Shown here in pieces: positions 9,050-19,335 of a DNA stretch of 64,000 nt. The translations under genes were made by a program, and so were the position numbers. This DNA is from Enterococcus sp. BWR-S5. GTDB lineage: Bacteria > Bacillota > Bacilli > Lactobacillales > Enterococcaceae. Location: contig NZ_JADOEQ010000004.1 of NCBI RefSeq assembly GCF_016745255.1, forward strand, positions 124,001-188,000, in the 5' to 3' direction. Numbering within the stretch: the stretch's first letter is position 1; the number at the start of each line of letters is the position of its first letter. A model generated the notes under the pieces. It saw only the letters and a list, made by a program, of their open reading frames with translations, had not been told where the DNA came from and did not search any database.

Positions 9050-11695
9050 TTACTCGATTGTCTTCAGCTGTTCAATTCTTTCACGGACAGCTTTTTGTTT
9101 GTCCAGATATTCTTTCTCTTTTTCTTTTTCTGCCTGAACAACATCCTCCGGCGCATTTGAAACAAAACGCTCATTGGAAAGCTTCCCTTGTACTCGTTTC
9201 ACTTCTTGATCCCATTTCCCTAATTCTTTTTCCAAACGGGCAATTTCCTCTTCAATATTAATCAATCCGGCAAGCGGCAAATAGATTTCTACCCCTGTCA
9301 GAATCGCCGACATAGCCAGCTCAGGAGGAGTAATCTCTCCACTGATTGTCAATTCCTCCGGATTACAGAAGCGGTCAATATAGTTCTTATTGTCAATCAA
9401 GAAACGATCAATAGAAGGATCAGTTGTCTTAATTAGCAAGGTAATTGGTTTAGATAACGGTGTATTTACTTCCGCACGAATGTTTCGTACAGAGCGAATC
9501 ACATCCTTCAGTACTTCCATCCCCTGCGCTGCCTGATCGTCAGAATTCTCAGGTTGAACCACCGGATAGTCAGCAATTACGAGAGAAACACCTTCATGAG
9601 GAATCTTCTCCCAAATCTCTTCTGTCACAAATGGCATGATTGGATGCAGCAGACGCAAAATGTTATCCAGTACATGAACAAGAATGCTCTTAGTGGTCTG
9701 CTTCGCCACTTCATCTTCACCATAAAGAATTTCCTTACTCATTTCGATGTACCAATCACAGAAATCATCCCAGATGAAATTATACAGCTGACGACCTGCT
9801 TCACCAAACTCGAAGCGATCAAACAATTCCGTTACTCGTTCAATCGTCTCATTCAAGCGTGTCAGTATCCAACGATCAGCAACGGTTTTCTTACCGCTGA
9901 AATCAATGTCCTCAACGGTCATCCCTTCAATATTCATAATAACGAAACGACTGGCATTCCAAATTTTATTGATAAAGTTCCAAGCCGCATCCATTTTTTC
10001 ATAGCTGAAACGAACATCCTGCCCCGGCGCAGAACCATTAGACAAGAACCAGCGTAAGGCATCGGCACCATATTTTTCAATGACATCCATCGGATCGATA
10101 CCATTGCCTAGAGATTTACTCATCTTACGTCCCTGCTCATCACGAATCAGCCCATGAATCAACGCATACTGGAATGGACGTTCACCAGTGAACTCCAAGC
10201 TTTGGAAAATCATTCGACTAACCCAGAAGAAAATAATATCGTAAGCTGTTACCAATGTACTGGTTGGGAAATAGCGCTGATAATCACTGCTTGCTTCATC
10301 CGGCCAGCCCATTGTTGAAAACGGCCATAACGCTGAACTAAACCAAGTATCCAGTACATCGCTATCCTGTGTCCAGTTCTCACTGTCTGCCGGTGCTTCC
10401 ATACCAACATACATTTCCCCAGTCTCATTATGATACCAAGCAGGAATCTGATGTCCCCACCACAATTGACGGGAAATAACCCAGTCATGAACATTCTCCA
10501 TCCAGCGAACGAAGGTATTGTTGAAGCGGTCAGGGAAAAATTCAACCGCATTGTCTGACTGTTGATTTTTGATTGCTTCCTCAGCTAACGGCTGCATCTT
10601 CACGAACCATTGTGTAGACAGACGAGGCTCAACAACTACACCTGTCCGCTCTGAATGACCGACACTATGATTCATTTTCTCAATCTTAATCAAACGACCC
10701 ATTTCTTTCAAATCAGAAACGACCATTTTACGTGCGGCAAAGCGATCCATACCCGCATATTTACCGGCTAATTCGTTCATTGAACCATCATCGTTCATTA
10801 CGTTTACCCGCGGCAGATTATGACGATTTCCCACCTCAAAGTCATTCGGATCATGAGCCGGCGTAATTTTAACTACACCCGTACCAAATTCCATATCTAC
10901 GTATTCATCCGCAATAATTGGTATTTCCTTATCTACCAACGGCAGTGTTACCGTCTGACCGATTAACGCCTGATAACGTTCATCATCCGGATGAACAGCA
11001 ACTGCTGTATCTCCAAGCATCGTCTCCGGACGTGTCGTTGCGATTTCTACAACGCCTGAGCCATCTGTCAGCGGATAACTCATATGATAGAAGGCTCCCT
11101 CAATATCTTTATGGATTACTTCAATATCTGATAACGCCGTTCTTGCTTTCGGGTCCCAGTTGATAATATATTCTCCACGATAAATTAATTCTTTTTCGTA
11201 AAGCTTTACAAAAACCTTGCGGACTGCGTCTGATAACCCATCATCCAAAGTAAAGCGTTCGCGGCTGTAATCTAATGATAAGCCCAGCTTTGCCCATTGT
11301 TCGCGAATGTGAGAAGCATATTCTTCCTTCCATTCCCAAACCTGTTCAACGAACTTTTCACGACCTAAATCATAGCGTGAAATTCCTTGCTCAGCTAATT
11401 TTTCTTCCACCTTTGCCTGTGTTGCGATTCCCGCATGGTCCATTCCCGGTAACCACAATGTATCATAGCCTTGCATTCTTTTCTGACGAATAATAATATC
11501 CTGTAGAGCGGTATCCCACGCATGGCCTAAATGCAGCTTCCCGGTAACATTCGGCGGCGGAATTACGATAGAGTATGGCTTTGCTTCCTTATTTCCATTT
11601 GGCTTGAATAAGTCCTGCTCCAACCATTTCTGATATCTGCCCTGCTCGATTTCAGTCGGTTGATATTTTGTAGGTAAATTGTTTTCTTCCGGCAT
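9050..11695 (-). CDS. valS: Valyl-tRNA synthetase
   Basis: This class I synthetase of about 881 residues attaches valine to tRNA-Val. It carries the HIGH-type motif in [16 protein letters not shown] and the KMSKS motif in [11 protein letters not shown]. There is a long editing insert between them, and a C-terminal coiled coil at the last ~65 residues ([20 protein letters not shown]). The start MPEENN is preferred because AAGGAG lies 6 nt before it; a longer in-frame ATG begins 27 nt upstream. It is controlled by the T-box leader immediately upstream. Confidence 0.98.
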   Translation of the reverse strand: MPEENNLPTKYQPTEIEQGRYQKWLEQDLFKPNGNKEAKPYSIVIPPPNVTGKLHLGHAWDTALQDIIIRQKRMQGYDTLWLPGMDHAGIATQAKVEEKLAEQGISRYDLGREKFVEQVWEWKEEYASHIREQWAKLGLSLDYSRERFTLDDGLSDAVRKVFVKLYEKELIYRGEYIINWDPKARTALSDIEVIHKDIEGAFYHMSYPLTDGSGVVEIATTRPETMLGDTAVAVHPDDERYQALIGQTVTLPLVDKEIPIIADEYVDMEFGTGVVKITPAHDPNDFEVGNRHNLPRVNVMNDDGSMNELAGKYAGMDRFAARKMVVSDLKEMGRLIKIEKMNHSVGHSERTGVVVEPRLSTQWFVKMQPLAEEAIKNQQSDNAVEFFPDRFNNTFVRWMENVHDWVISRQLWWGHQIPAWYHNETGEMYVGMEAPADSENWTQDSDVLDTWFSSALWPFSTMGWPDEASSDYQRYFPTSTLVTAYDIIFFWVSRMIFQSLEFTGERPFQYALIHGLIRDEQGRKMSKSLGNGIDPMDVIEKYGADALRWFLSNGSAPGQDVRFSYEKMDAAWNFINKIWNASRFVIMNIEGMTVEDIDFSGKKTVADRWILTRLNETIERVTELFDRFEFGEAGRQLYNFIWDDFCDWYIEMSKEILYGEDEVAKQTTKSILVHVLDNILRLLHPIMPFVTEEIWEKIPHEGVSLVIADYPVVQPENSDDQAAQGMEVLKDVIRSVRNIRAEVNTPLSKPITLLIKTTDPSIDRFLIDNKNYIDRFCNPEELTISGEITPPELAMSAILTGVEIYLPLAGLINIEEEIARLEKELGKWDQEVKRVQGKLSNERFVSNAPEDVVQAEKEKEKEYLDKQKAVRERIEQLKTIE

Positions 11696-11749
11696 CTTTC
11701 TCTCCTTCTTTCCTTCGTCCATCTAATTGAGTGTTTTGATAATAAAAAA

Positions 11750-12005
11750 AAGCCCTAAAACAGTTTTATCAACTGTTTTAGGACGTAATTACTACGCGGT
11801 ACCACCTAATTTGTATCTGAGCTTCGTCAAATACCTCTTAATCACCGTGAGTTAACGATCACGACTCGAATCATTCTACTACAAAGGGTTCGAATGATTG
11901 ACTCACAAGCTACCTTCCTGTCAGGTTCATGAAATCTTTCACCAGCCGATTTCTCTCTAAAATCCCTCAGACAGTACTCCTCTTGTTCATTGTCTATTTT
12001 TATTA
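11750..12005 (-). promoter_or_regulatory. T-box riboswitch of valS
   Basis: On the minus strand the leader contains the T-box core AGGTGGTACCGCG (11795-11807). It is followed by a terminator in which CCTAAAACAGTT pairs with AACTGTTTTAGG (11751-11782) and a run of Ts. An upstream stem I region is rich in AGAGA/GGTGAAA motifs. Uncharged tRNA-Val would stabilise the antiterminator. The valine specifier codon (GUN) is probably the GTA in AGGTAGCT, but I could not fold stem I rigorously. Confidence 0.93.
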
Positions 12006-12110
12006 AACGGTTACTGCTTCACACACTATGTAAAAATAGGTTGCGATAAACCATAAAATTCCTATAACGCATTTTACAATGAAGAGGGCCGATTGTCAAT
12101 TTCAACTGAA

Positions 12111-12602
12111 TTAACGTAAAGCTTTTGCTTTTTCCAAAGCTTCTGTATAATCAGGTTCTTCTGCAATTTCCTGACTGATTCGTTCATAAGCCAAGACACC
12201 GGCCTTATCAACAACGAATATCGCCCGAGCCAGACGTCCCATTTCCGGAATAAACAAGCCATAGGCCTCCCCGAATGTGTTGGCTTCATCACGAAGCATC
12301 TCCATATCCACGCCTTCAGCGGCACACCAGTTGCTTTGCTCTTCCTTGTTGTTATTGGAAATTGTTAAAAACGCTACGCCCTCTACAGCTCCCGCTTCTT
12401 GATTAAAACGTTTTGTCTGCAAAGAACAAATTCTAGTATCAATATCAGGCACGACACTAATTAGGACAGGCTGTCCTTTCAAATCCTCTAAGCGAATCTC
12501 TTTATCTTCCAGATTCTTAAGCGTAAAATCAGGTGCTGCCGTTCCTACTTTAGGCTGTTCGCCAACTAATTCAAATTCTGTTCCTTTTCTTGTTACAATC
12601 AC
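12111..12602 (-). CDS. tpx: Thiol peroxidase
   Basis: This 163-residue atypical 2-Cys peroxiredoxin of the Tpx group reduces hydroperoxides using thioredoxin. The peroxidatic cysteine is Cys59 in DIDTRICSLQT and the resolving cysteine is Cys93 in NWCAAEG, the spacing normal for Tpx. PDFTLKNL near residue 25 is the conserved lead-in. In most Tpx the residue before the active-site cysteine is Val or Thr; here it is Ile. It is a single-gene unit next to rex. Confidence 0.95.
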   Translation of the reverse strand: MIVTRKGTEFELVGEQPKVGTAAPDFTLKNLEDKEIRLEDLKGQPVLISVVPDIDTRICSLQTKRFNQEAGAVEGVAFLTISNNNKEEQSNWCAAEGVDMEMLRDEANTFGEAYGLFIPEMGRLARAIFVVDKAGVLAYERISQEIAEEPDYTEALEKAKALR

Positions 12603-12866
12603 TTCAAGTTCCTCCTTTATTTATCCCTGCATGACTCTTATCATATACCTCAATTCACGAAAAAGCCTTTTTGATCGGATACAACAAAAATACAATAGAG
12701 AATTGCTTGCTACAACAGGTCTTATCTAGATAGATCCTGTAAAAGATTTCATCATACGAAAACTGACCTTTACTTAAGCAAAGGAGTAACGTGTATCCAT
12801 TCTGTCTTTTGTAGCCTTCATATAATTAAGTATAGAGGAAGCATTTTCAGAACTCAAAGAAACTGC
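12603..12866. other. Short intergenic region between rex and tpx
   Basis: It holds the tpx promoter region, an AT-rich stretch and a small inverted repeat, ACAGGTC/ATCCTGT, near 12714-12740. I see no gene here. Confidence 0.4.
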
Positions 12867-13511
12867 CTACTTAGAAAAGGCCGTATCAAAATAAATCAGT
12901 GTTTGCAGCTCTGTTGTCAAATCAATATACTGCACATTGACATGGTTAGGTACAGTCACTCGATCCGGTGCAAAGTTCAGAATTGCGGTAACCCCTGCAT
13001 CAACAATCTCATTGATTGCCTTTTGAGCATACTTGCTCGGGACCGTAGAAATTGCCACCGTCACGCCGTTTTCTTCAATCATACGTGTCAGCTGATCCAT
13101 TGGCTGAACACAAATCTCGTTTACTTGTTCGCCAACAAGATTGTCATCGATATCAAAGGCACAGACAATATTCAGATTTTCGTTTCTTCTGAAATTATTT
13201 TTAATCAATGCCCGACCAAGATTTCCACAGCCAATCAGCGCAATTCGCTTCTCTTCCTGTGTATTCAAAATATTACTGAATACCTCAATCAGATAAGGAA
13301 CATCGTAGCCATATCCGCTCCTGCCAAGCTCTCCCAGATGAGAGAAATCCCTACGAATCGTCGCAGGCGGAATTTGAACGATTTCACTGAACTCTCTAGA
13401 CTTGATTCGGACAACACCCGAGTCATCCAGCATTTTCAAATAGCGCAAATACAAGGGTAATCGTTTGGCTGTTGCTTTAGGTATTTTTTTTTCATTCGCC
13501 AGTATTTCCAT
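12867..13511 (-). CDS. rex: Redox-sensing transcriptional repressor Rex
   Basis: The 214-residue protein has an N-terminal winged helix, seen as IPKATAKRLPLYLRYL and then QIPPATIRRDFSHLGELGRSGYGYDV. A Rossmann domain follows with the dinucleotide loop IGCGNLGRAL near residue 95, and a C-terminal domain-swap helix ends in LQTLIYFDTAF. Rex binds NADH or NAD+ and represses fermentation and respiration genes when NAD+ is high. No obvious neighbouring target is present. The start has a good ribosome site (AAGGAGAACAG). Confidence 0.97.
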   Translation of the reverse strand: MEILANEKKIPKATAKRLPLYLRYLKMLDDSGVVRIKSREFSEIVQIPPATIRRDFSHLGELGRSGYGYDVPYLIEVFSNILNTQEEKRIALIGCGNLGRALIKNNFRRNENLNIVCAFDIDDNLVGEQVNEICVQPMDQLTRMIEENGVTVAISTVPSKYAQKAINEIVDAGVTAILNFAPDRVTVPNHVNVQYIDLTTELQTLIYFDTAFSK

Positions 13512-13678
13512 CTTCTGTTCTCCTTGTTAATGATTTCACATTCTAGTGTAACATCCGTCAAAGAATACAGCAATCACTTTGTGAAAAAAAGTGATTTTCT
13601 TTACAAAAAAGAGTAATTTATTAAAAAAATCCTCATTAACTGTGAAACTTATCTACTTTACAGCTGCTAAAAAAAAAC

Positions 13679-13714
13679 AAAGAACTGAGGGGAAATATTC
13701 CCCTCAGCTCTTTA
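13679..13714. terminator. Terminator of thiI
   Basis: AAGAACTGAGGGGAA pairs with TTCCCCTCAGCTCTT, leaving a very short loop; T-rich sequence follows on the minus strand. Confidence 0.85.
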
Positions 13715-13724
13715 TGCCACTCGT

Positions 13725-14936
13725 CTAAAGCAAGTCTGAAAAATCATCCTCTGCTTCATTTTGGCTATCTGCAGTTATTTCACTAACTTTGATTCCATTA
13801 AGTGCTCGTTCCATCAACCCCGCAAGATCAAGTCGCGCTTCATAGGCTTGTGCCTTTTCCAATTTCGGTCTTGTTTTTGGTTGTGGCGGTGCAAAAATTG
13901 TACAACAGTCTTCAAATGGTTGAATAGCCAATTCAAAGGTATCAATCCGCTCCGCAATTTCAATGATTTCATTTTTATCCATCGAAACAACTGGCCGAAT
14001 AATCGGCGTATTCGTTACCTCATTGATTGCTACCATACTTTGCAGCGTTTGAGAAGCAACCTGACCCAAAGATTCCCCGTTGATAATCACCAAGCCATTG
14101 CGCTGTTCTCTTAACGCATCCGTCAGGCGCAGCATCAAGCGACGTGTTACAGTCATCAAGTACCCCTGAGGCACCACCCGCTTAATTTCTTCCTGTATCT
14201 CAGTAAAAGGGACTTCGATAAATTGGATACTTCCTGAATAGGGCGCTAATTTGCCTGCCAAATCCTTTGCTTTTTGCAATGCCTGTTCACTGGTGTAAGG
14301 AGGACTGGCAAAATGCACCGCTTCTACCTCTACACCACGTTTCATCGAGAGGTAGCCAGCCACCGGTGAATCGATTCCGCCAGACAGCATCAGCATACCA
14401 CGCCCACTGGTTCCCACCGGCAAGCCACCAGCACCTAAAATAGTTTCATAAGACAAATAGACGCCTTCTCTACGAATCTCAACACGAATATTGATATCCG
14501 ATTTCTTCATCTGCACTTGAATATTCGGGTAAACTTCAAAAACTGCACCGCCAAGCTCACGATTCAGCTCATTTGAATCCATTTCATAGGTATGATCGGA
14601 ACGCTTTGTCGTAATCTTAAAGGTCATGCCTTCTTGATACACTTCCTTGATAATCTCCTGTACCGCAGCACGAACAGTTGGGAACTCTCTATCGACACGA
14701 ATACTCGGAGAAAAGCTTTGGATACCGAAAACCTTTTCTAATTTAGGAATAATCTGTGCACTATCCTCACCGTTTAGCAGTAGATGCATGCGATCACGAT
14801 CCGCATGAATTTTGATAGCTGGGAAGCTCTGCAATGCTTGTTTAACATTCGCTGCCAGCTGCATAATAAATGATTTTCTATTTTTCCCTTTAGTTGATAA
14901 TTCGCCATAGCGAACCATTATTTCTGTATAGTTCAA
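13725..14936 (-). CDS. thiI: tRNA 4-thiouridine synthase ThiI
   Basis: The protein of about 403 residues has an N-terminal ferredoxin-like and THUMP region that binds tRNA. An adenylating PP-loop domain follows with [13 protein letters not shown] near residue 190. A conserved active-site cysteine lies in [11 protein letters not shown]. It accepts persulfide sulfur from a cysteine desulfurase, which is the next gene upstream. The likely start is the TTG at 14936, with GAGGG upstream, giving the usual N-terminus [18 protein letters not shown]; an ATG 18 nt further upstream overlaps the ribosome site. It lacks the C-terminal rhodanese domain, as usual in Gram-positive bacteria. Confidence 0.96.
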   Translation of the reverse strand: MNYTEIMVRYGELSTKGKNRKSFIMQLAANVKQALQSFPAIKIHADRDRMHLLLNGEDSAQIIPKLEKVFGIQSFSPSIRVDREFPTVRAAVQEIIKEVYQEGMTFKITTKRSDHTYEMDSNELNRELGGAVFEVYPNIQVQMKKSDINIRVEIRREGVYLSYETILGAGGLPVGTSGRGMLMLSGGIDSPVAGYLSMKRGVEVEAVHFASPPYTSEQALQKAKDLAGKLAPYSGSIQFIEVPFTEIQEEIKRVVPQGYLMTVTRRLMLRLTDALREQRNGLVIINGESLGQVASQTLQSMVAINEVTNTPIIRPVVSMDKNEIIEIAERIDTFELAIQPFEDCCTIFAPPQPKTRPKLEKAQAYEARLDLAGLMERALNGIKVSEITADSQNEAEDDFSDLL

Positions 14937-15137
14937 ATTGGAACCCTCTTTCAAATGATTTTATGATGATATATCCTACGAAGTACCTTACTATGTATAA
15001 TTGATAAGTTTTATAAAATGAATGGCACAAATAATCGTTTCTGTTGCTGCAAACATAAGAAAAGCTGACTCCTGAAGCTAGACAAACAGAAAAGCTGAAC
15101 ACGCTTGTGCAGCTTTTGATGATTCAGATAGAATTAA

Positions 15138-15173
15138 AATCCTGTTCCACTATAACACAGGAACAGGATTTTT
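15138..15173. terminator. Terminator between thiI and the cysteine desulfurase gene
   Basis: AATCCTGTTCC (15138-15148) pairs with GGAACAGGATT (15160-15170). The T-run follows on the plus strand; on the minus strand it is weaker, so some read-through from the desulfurase gene into thiI is likely. Confidence 0.65.
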
Positions 15174-15233
15174 CAAGCTTTTATTTAGACTGTGACGGCT
15201 AAGTACCATTCAGCTGGTTTCTATTTTTATTCC

Positions 15234-16382
15234 CTATCCATTCACCTTCAAAAACTTTTTATGCAGCTGATTGAAGATAATCATGAACTGCTCAATTTCT
15301 GCCAATGTATTGCTCTCATCTAAACTAACCCGTACCGCAGCACTTGCCTCTGCTTCTGTTACATGCATCGCATGAAGAGTGCTTCCAACCGATTTTTTTC
15401 GACTGGAGCATGCACTAGTTGTTGAAATGAATATCTGTTTTTCTTCCAATGCATGAACCATGACCTCTCCACGAATTCCAGGCAATGCAAAGCAAACAAT
15501 ATGAGGTGCGAAGTCCGCAGCAGCTTCAGAGAACAGCCGAACATTTTCGTAACCAGATAATTGCTCAATTAAGTAATTACGCAGCTGCGCTACATGTCCT
15601 TCACGCTCTTGATTTTTCTCACTATACATGCGGAGTGCTCTGGCTGTCGCTACAATACCCGCAATATTTTCAGTCCCACTACGCTGATTCTCCTCTTGAC
15701 CGCCACCAGTTAACAACGCTGCCAGCTTACGCCCTTTCTTCCAATAAATGAAACCAACACCCTTAGGTCCATGAAACTTGTGTGCTGAAAATACGGCAAA
15801 GTCCACTCGTGGTGTCAGCCACTCATCTGTAGCTATCTTGCCAATCGCTTGGACAGCATCCACATGAAAATGAATGGTAGGGAATTCTTCTAAGACCTCG
15901 CTAATAGCTCTGATTGGCTGAATGGTGCCAATTTCATTATTGACCGCCATGACAGAAACCAAAATCGTCTCTTTACGAATTAACCCTTTCAAGGCTTCAA
16001 CACGAACAAAGCCGCGATGATCCACCGGCAAAACAGAAATTTCAAACCCAAGCTTTTCAAGCTGTTTAGCAGTTTCTGATACAGCAGGATGCTCAATACC
16101 CGAAATGATGATATGCTTGCCAAATGTGCGTTTTTCAATTGCTGTACCTTTCATTACCCAGTTGTCACCTTCTGTGCCGCCTGAGGTAAAAAAGATTTCT
16201 CCTGACTCAACAGATAACAGCTCAGCAATCTGGTTTCGCGCCTGTTCCAACAAACGATGCGCCTGATTTCCGAGATCATGCAGACTCGATGGATTTCCAA
16301 TGATACGTTGACTCGTTTTTATATAAGTATCCAACACTTGCGGATAAATTGGGGTCGTTGCACTATTATCAAAATAGATCAT
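15234..16382 (-). CDS. Cysteine desulfurase (NifS/IscS family, partner of ThiI)
   Basis: This 382-residue PLP enzyme removes sulfur from cysteine as an enzyme-bound persulfide. The N-terminus YFDNSATTP is diagnostic. The PLP lysine lies in FSAHKFHGPKGVGF near residue 207, and the catalytic cysteine in STTSACSSRK near residue 327. Sitting just upstream of thiI on the same strand, it most likely supplies sulfur for 4-thiouridine in tRNA, like NifZ of Bacillus subtilis. The length is normal. Confidence 0.94.
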   Translation of the reverse strand: MIYFDNSATTPIYPQVLDTYIKTSQRIIGNPSSLHDLGNQAHRLLEQARNQIAELLSVESGEIFFTSGGTEGDNWVMKGTAIEKRTFGKHIIISGIEHPAVSETAKQLEKLGFEISVLPVDHRGFVRVEALKGLIRKETILVSVMAVNNEIGTIQPIRAISEVLEEFPTIHFHVDAVQAIGKIATDEWLTPRVDFAVFSAHKFHGPKGVGFIYWKKGRKLAALLTGGGQEENQRSGTENIAGIVATARALRMYSEKNQEREGHVAQLRNYLIEQLSGYENVRLFSEAAADFAPHIVCFALPGIRGEVMVHALEEKQIFISTTSACSSRKKSVGSTLHAMHVTEAEASAAVRVSLDESNTLAEIEQFMIIFNQLHKKFLKVNG

Positions 16383-16505
16383 ATTTACAGCCTTCTTCCT
16401 AAAAAATTCTTTACTATTATATCCTTTTTGCTAGGGTTCTTCAATCAATCTTGTTTCTACACTTATCAACCAAGATTGTTACTCATTTAGAATCAGTCCG
16501 ATAAT

Positions 16506-16542
16506 AAAAAAACAGAGCAACCTGTTCAGTTGCTCTGTTTTT
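16506..16542. terminator. Terminator of ezrA
   Basis: AACAGAGCAAC pairs with GTTGCTCTGTT, with A and T tracts on either side. Confidence 0.9.
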
Positions 16543-16544
16543 GA

Positions 16545-18266
16545 TTATACAGCGTCTAAGTTTTTAAAGTAAATATCTTCGATTCTTCTGAATGCTCCCG
16601 GTTCCACTCGTTCAAGTGCTGTACCAATAACATCCAAAGCATCTTGATAACGATACTCTTTAGAGAAAAGATCCAATGTTTTTTCCATCGCCTGACTAAT
16701 TGCTTCATTTGTATGGCGATAGCGGTTTGCGTACTGCATCATTTGTTCTGTCAATGCTGCCGAGTTAACCAAATCGTTGGTCTTTTTATCTAATAACTCC
16801 AGATCCTCTTCACATAAATCTGCAAGCTTGTTAATCTCATCAATGTTGATTCGAATACGGTTCAACGCTTTACTTAATTCTTCAATACGATCAGTAGCTA
16901 CAAAGAAGAACTCCAGATAAGTTGAAGGCAATCCCGGTAAACGTTTCTTCTCTACAAAACGTTTCAAATTACGCAAACGGAATTCAAATTGATCCACTTT
17001 ATCCTGTGCTTCTTTCTCACCCTTACGCAGTTCTTTCAAGGACATATCGATTTCCATTTGTTGGTTTTCGATATCCGCCAGAACACGGTAACAGTCTTTA
17101 AAGAAAACCTGCACTTCTGAATATGCTACAGTATGCTCAGCCATTTTCGGCTGGTAATCTTCATAACGACGAATCAGCTCTTCAATCTCAGATTGGAACC
17201 CTCTTGAACGTCCTAATTCATTATGGTTCAATGTGTAGCTTTGTGAGGTATGATCCAATTCAATCATCAACTGACGATTGTTTCTAAGTACGTGAGCAAT
17301 GTAATCACCAATTGTTTTATGGTTATTAACTACGTATTTCTTAGAGTTGATTTCTTTTTCCATTACTTCATACAAGGCATCAATCGCTGCAGCTGTATCA
17401 CGGTTAGCAACCTCGACAGCAGCAACTTCTGCTTTTTCTAAGTCAACGGAAGAATTTTTCACACGTTTCTTCACGCGGTTCAATTCTTCTTCAAAGTTCT
17501 GTTCAGGGAATACAAAATGGTCTTCTCTCAGACGTTTGTAGCCTTCTTCAATTTCCTTGATTTGATCAGGGAATACTCTGCTAAGTTCATCATGCAGTGG
17601 TGGAATACGTTTCATCACATCATCAAGCTCATAGGTATGACGTTCAGCACTTTCCAATACTTCTCTAGCTTCCACCGGGTCACCGGATGTATTCAATGTG
17701 ACAAACTGAGTGAACTCAATTTCAATATTTTTCACTTGCTTCTGCAATTCAGAGTAAGCCGGGCCAAAGCCATCTTTCTCTTCTTGCAGCAAGCCGCTGA
17801 TTTCTTCGTAGATGTCCAAGGCCTTCTGAACTTCCAATGAGTTCCGGCTTTCGCTGTCGCTCAACTCTTTCAGCCCACGACGAATTTCTTCTACTTCAGA
17901 TTCCATTTCATCCATCGTCTGCTCAGCTTCTGTAACCGCACGTTTTGCTTTCATATAACGGAAAGAATCATTTAATTCTTCAACTTCAAAAATTTGGCTT
18001 TCTAATTCTGCAAATGAACGAGTCGAAATATCAGCCCAACGCTGATTCCATTCACGGAATGTATTCTGACTCTGCCCGACCATGTGCATTTTTTTGATTT
18101 CGTCTACTTCTTCAATGACAGGCAAATCGAACAGCTCTTCTTTTCTCTTCTCAAGAACCTTAAGCTTCGATTGATTTTGCCTCCGCATAAAGTGACCAAT
18201 CAAGTATAAGATAGCCGCAACGATGATTATCACTAGAACCACGATAATAATCAAATTGTTCTTCAT
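16545..18266 (-). CDS. ezrA: Septation ring formation regulator EzrA
   Basis: The 573-residue protein has one N-terminal membrane segment (about residues 4-26, IIIVVLVIIIVAAILYLIG) with the rest in the cytoplasm as long coiled-coil, spectrin-like bundles rich in Glu and Lys. EzrA restrains FtsZ ring formation and links the ring to wall synthesis. Length and layout are as expected. It is followed by its own terminator. Confidence 0.95.
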   Translation of the reverse strand: MKNNLIIIVVLVIIIVAAILYLIGHFMRRQNQSKLKVLEKRKEELFDLPVIEEVDEIKKMHMVGQSQNTFREWNQRWADISTRSFAELESQIFEVEELNDSFRYMKAKRAVTEAEQTMDEMESEVEEIRRGLKELSDSESRNSLEVQKALDIYEEISGLLQEEKDGFGPAYSELQKQVKNIEIEFTQFVTLNTSGDPVEAREVLESAERHTYELDDVMKRIPPLHDELSRVFPDQIKEIEEGYKRLREDHFVFPEQNFEEELNRVKKRVKNSSVDLEKAEVAAVEVANRDTAAAIDALYEVMEKEINSKKYVVNNHKTIGDYIAHVLRNNRQLMIELDHTSQSYTLNHNELGRSRGFQSEIEELIRRYEDYQPKMAEHTVAYSEVQVFFKDCYRVLADIENQQMEIDMSLKELRKGEKEAQDKVDQFEFRLRNLKRFVEKKRLPGLPSTYLEFFFVATDRIEELSKALNRIRINIDEINKLADLCEEDLELLDKKTNDLVNSAALTEQMMQYANRYRHTNEAISQAMEKTLDLFSKEYRYQDALDVIGTALERVEPGAFRRIEDIYFKNLDAV

Positions 18267-18604
18267 TAATGTTTCCTCCGTTTATTCAGCATTCTATAAT
18301 TAGGAATAGGCAGCTCTCTCAATGAATAATTGCTTGATTATTATTTGAAAGACTGGAACAAATTCTTTATCATTCTCTTCAAAAAGACAACCGTAGAAAA
18401 TTATATCACAAAGTAGCTCCTCAAGCACTAATTTAATGAGGAAATCGCAAAAAACATTTCTATGTTGTTCTTCTCTTAAGAGTCTCTTAATCTTCACGCA
18501 TACTAGCCGCAAGAATAATCCATTGCTTCCAGTTTATCAAAATTTTGGTTAAAAATGAAGTGATTTATTTAATACGTGAGAAAAGCTCTTTTTCCTGTTG
18601 CTTT

Positions 18605-18633
18605 TCGACAAGAATTTCGGTATTCTTTATACT
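18605..18633 (+). promoter_or_regulatory. Likely promoter of the aspartokinase leader
   Basis: TCGACA (18605-18610), a 17-bp spacer and TATACT (18628-18633) make a good vegetative promoter on the plus strand. It would produce a leader of about 690 nt before the aspartokinase start, which includes the five-unit repeat. Confidence 0.5.
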
Positions 18634-18853
18634 ACTAACATTACAAAACAATGAGAACCTGAACGATGTTCTTCCTGATATTTTAATCAGTAAGAGAGAA
18701 ATCACTTGAAAAACAACACAAATCATCTATTCTGTATATAATAGAATAGAATCACCAAGCATTCGTTGATACAACAATGCAAAAGTTGTTTTTTCAAACA
18801 AATTATCTCAATGTTAAGATAAATCAGTTTTATACAAATTAATCGTTCGTTCA

Positions 18854-19335
18854 ATGAAGAATTCAGACAGTCACCTGACCGAGTTCCTCAACAATATAAA
18901 GGAGTGCCATTTCCCTTTTTACAAGTAGTCTAGGGAAATAGACATCGGACCCACAAAATGAAGAACTCAGGAAGTTACCTGACTGAGTTCCTCAACAATA
19001 TAAAGGAGTGCCATTTCCCTTTTTACAAGTAGTCTAGGGAAATAGACATCGGACCTACAAAATGAAGAACTCAGGAAGTTACCTGAACGAGTTCATCAAC
19101 AATATATAAAGGAGTGCCATTTCCCTTTTTACAAGTAGTCTAGGGAAATAGACATCGGACCTACAAAATGAAGAACTCAGGAAGTTACCTGACTGAGTTC
19201 ATCAATAATATAAAGGAGTACCATTACTCTTGTGTAGGAACCTCTAGACGTAATGGATAACGGACCACCAAAATGAAGAACTCGGGCAGTCACCTGACCG
19301 AGTTTCTCAACAATATAAAGGAGTGGAAATTGTGA
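18854..19335 (+). repeat. Five tandem ~105-bp leader units before the aspartokinase
   Basis: Five units start at 18854, 18958, 19062, 19168 and 19273, giving spacings of 104, 104, 106 and 105 bp. Each begins ATGAAGAA(C/T)TC and holds hairpin A (GAACTCAG pairing with CTGAGTTC), then AATATAAAGGAGT, a ribosome-site-like sequence. Units 1-3 then have hairpin B, ATTTCCCT pairing with AGGGAAAT. In unit 4 hairpin B is changed on both sides to CATTAC/GTAATG and still pairs. In unit 5 hairpin A is GAACTCGG/CCGAGTTT, also still paired. In unit 5 the AAAGGAG is the actual ribosome site of the aspartokinase. Every unit also opens a short reading frame beginning MKNS; unit 3 is cut short by a 2-base insertion. 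Confidence 0.93.
19273..19335 (+). CDS. Possible 20-residue leader peptide overlapping the aspartokinase start
   Basis: The frame from ATG 19273 encodes MKNSGSHLTEF, then NNIKEWKL. Its TGA stop overlaps the GTG start of the aspartokinase in the four bases GTGA, and the aspartokinase ribosome site lies inside this frame. That layout suggests translational coupling. Against it, no ribosome site is seen before the ATG. Related frames start at 18854 and 18958 (24 residues each), 19062 (15) and 19168 (30). The shared sequence may reflect RNA structure rather than peptide. Confidence 0.35.
   Translation: MKNSGSHLTEFLNNIKEWKL

Noticed and set aside
14890-15102. Open frame of 70 codons upstream of thiI
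   Set aside because: It overlaps the thiI start in another frame, has no ribosome site, and its sequence looks random.
18300-18512. Open frame of 70 codons upstream of ezrA on the minus strand
   Set aside because: It has no clear ribosome site, no recognised motif and an odd cysteine-rich composition. It covers the likely ezrA promoter region.
18540-19332. Lysine riboswitch (L-box) or T-box before the aspartokinase
   Set aside because: No T-box core (GGTGGTACCGCG-type) and no L-box signature were seen; the tandem units have a different pattern.
18854-19335. CRISPR array
   Set aside because: Units of ~105 bp with nearly identical sequence throughout have no variable spacers and no cas genes nearby.
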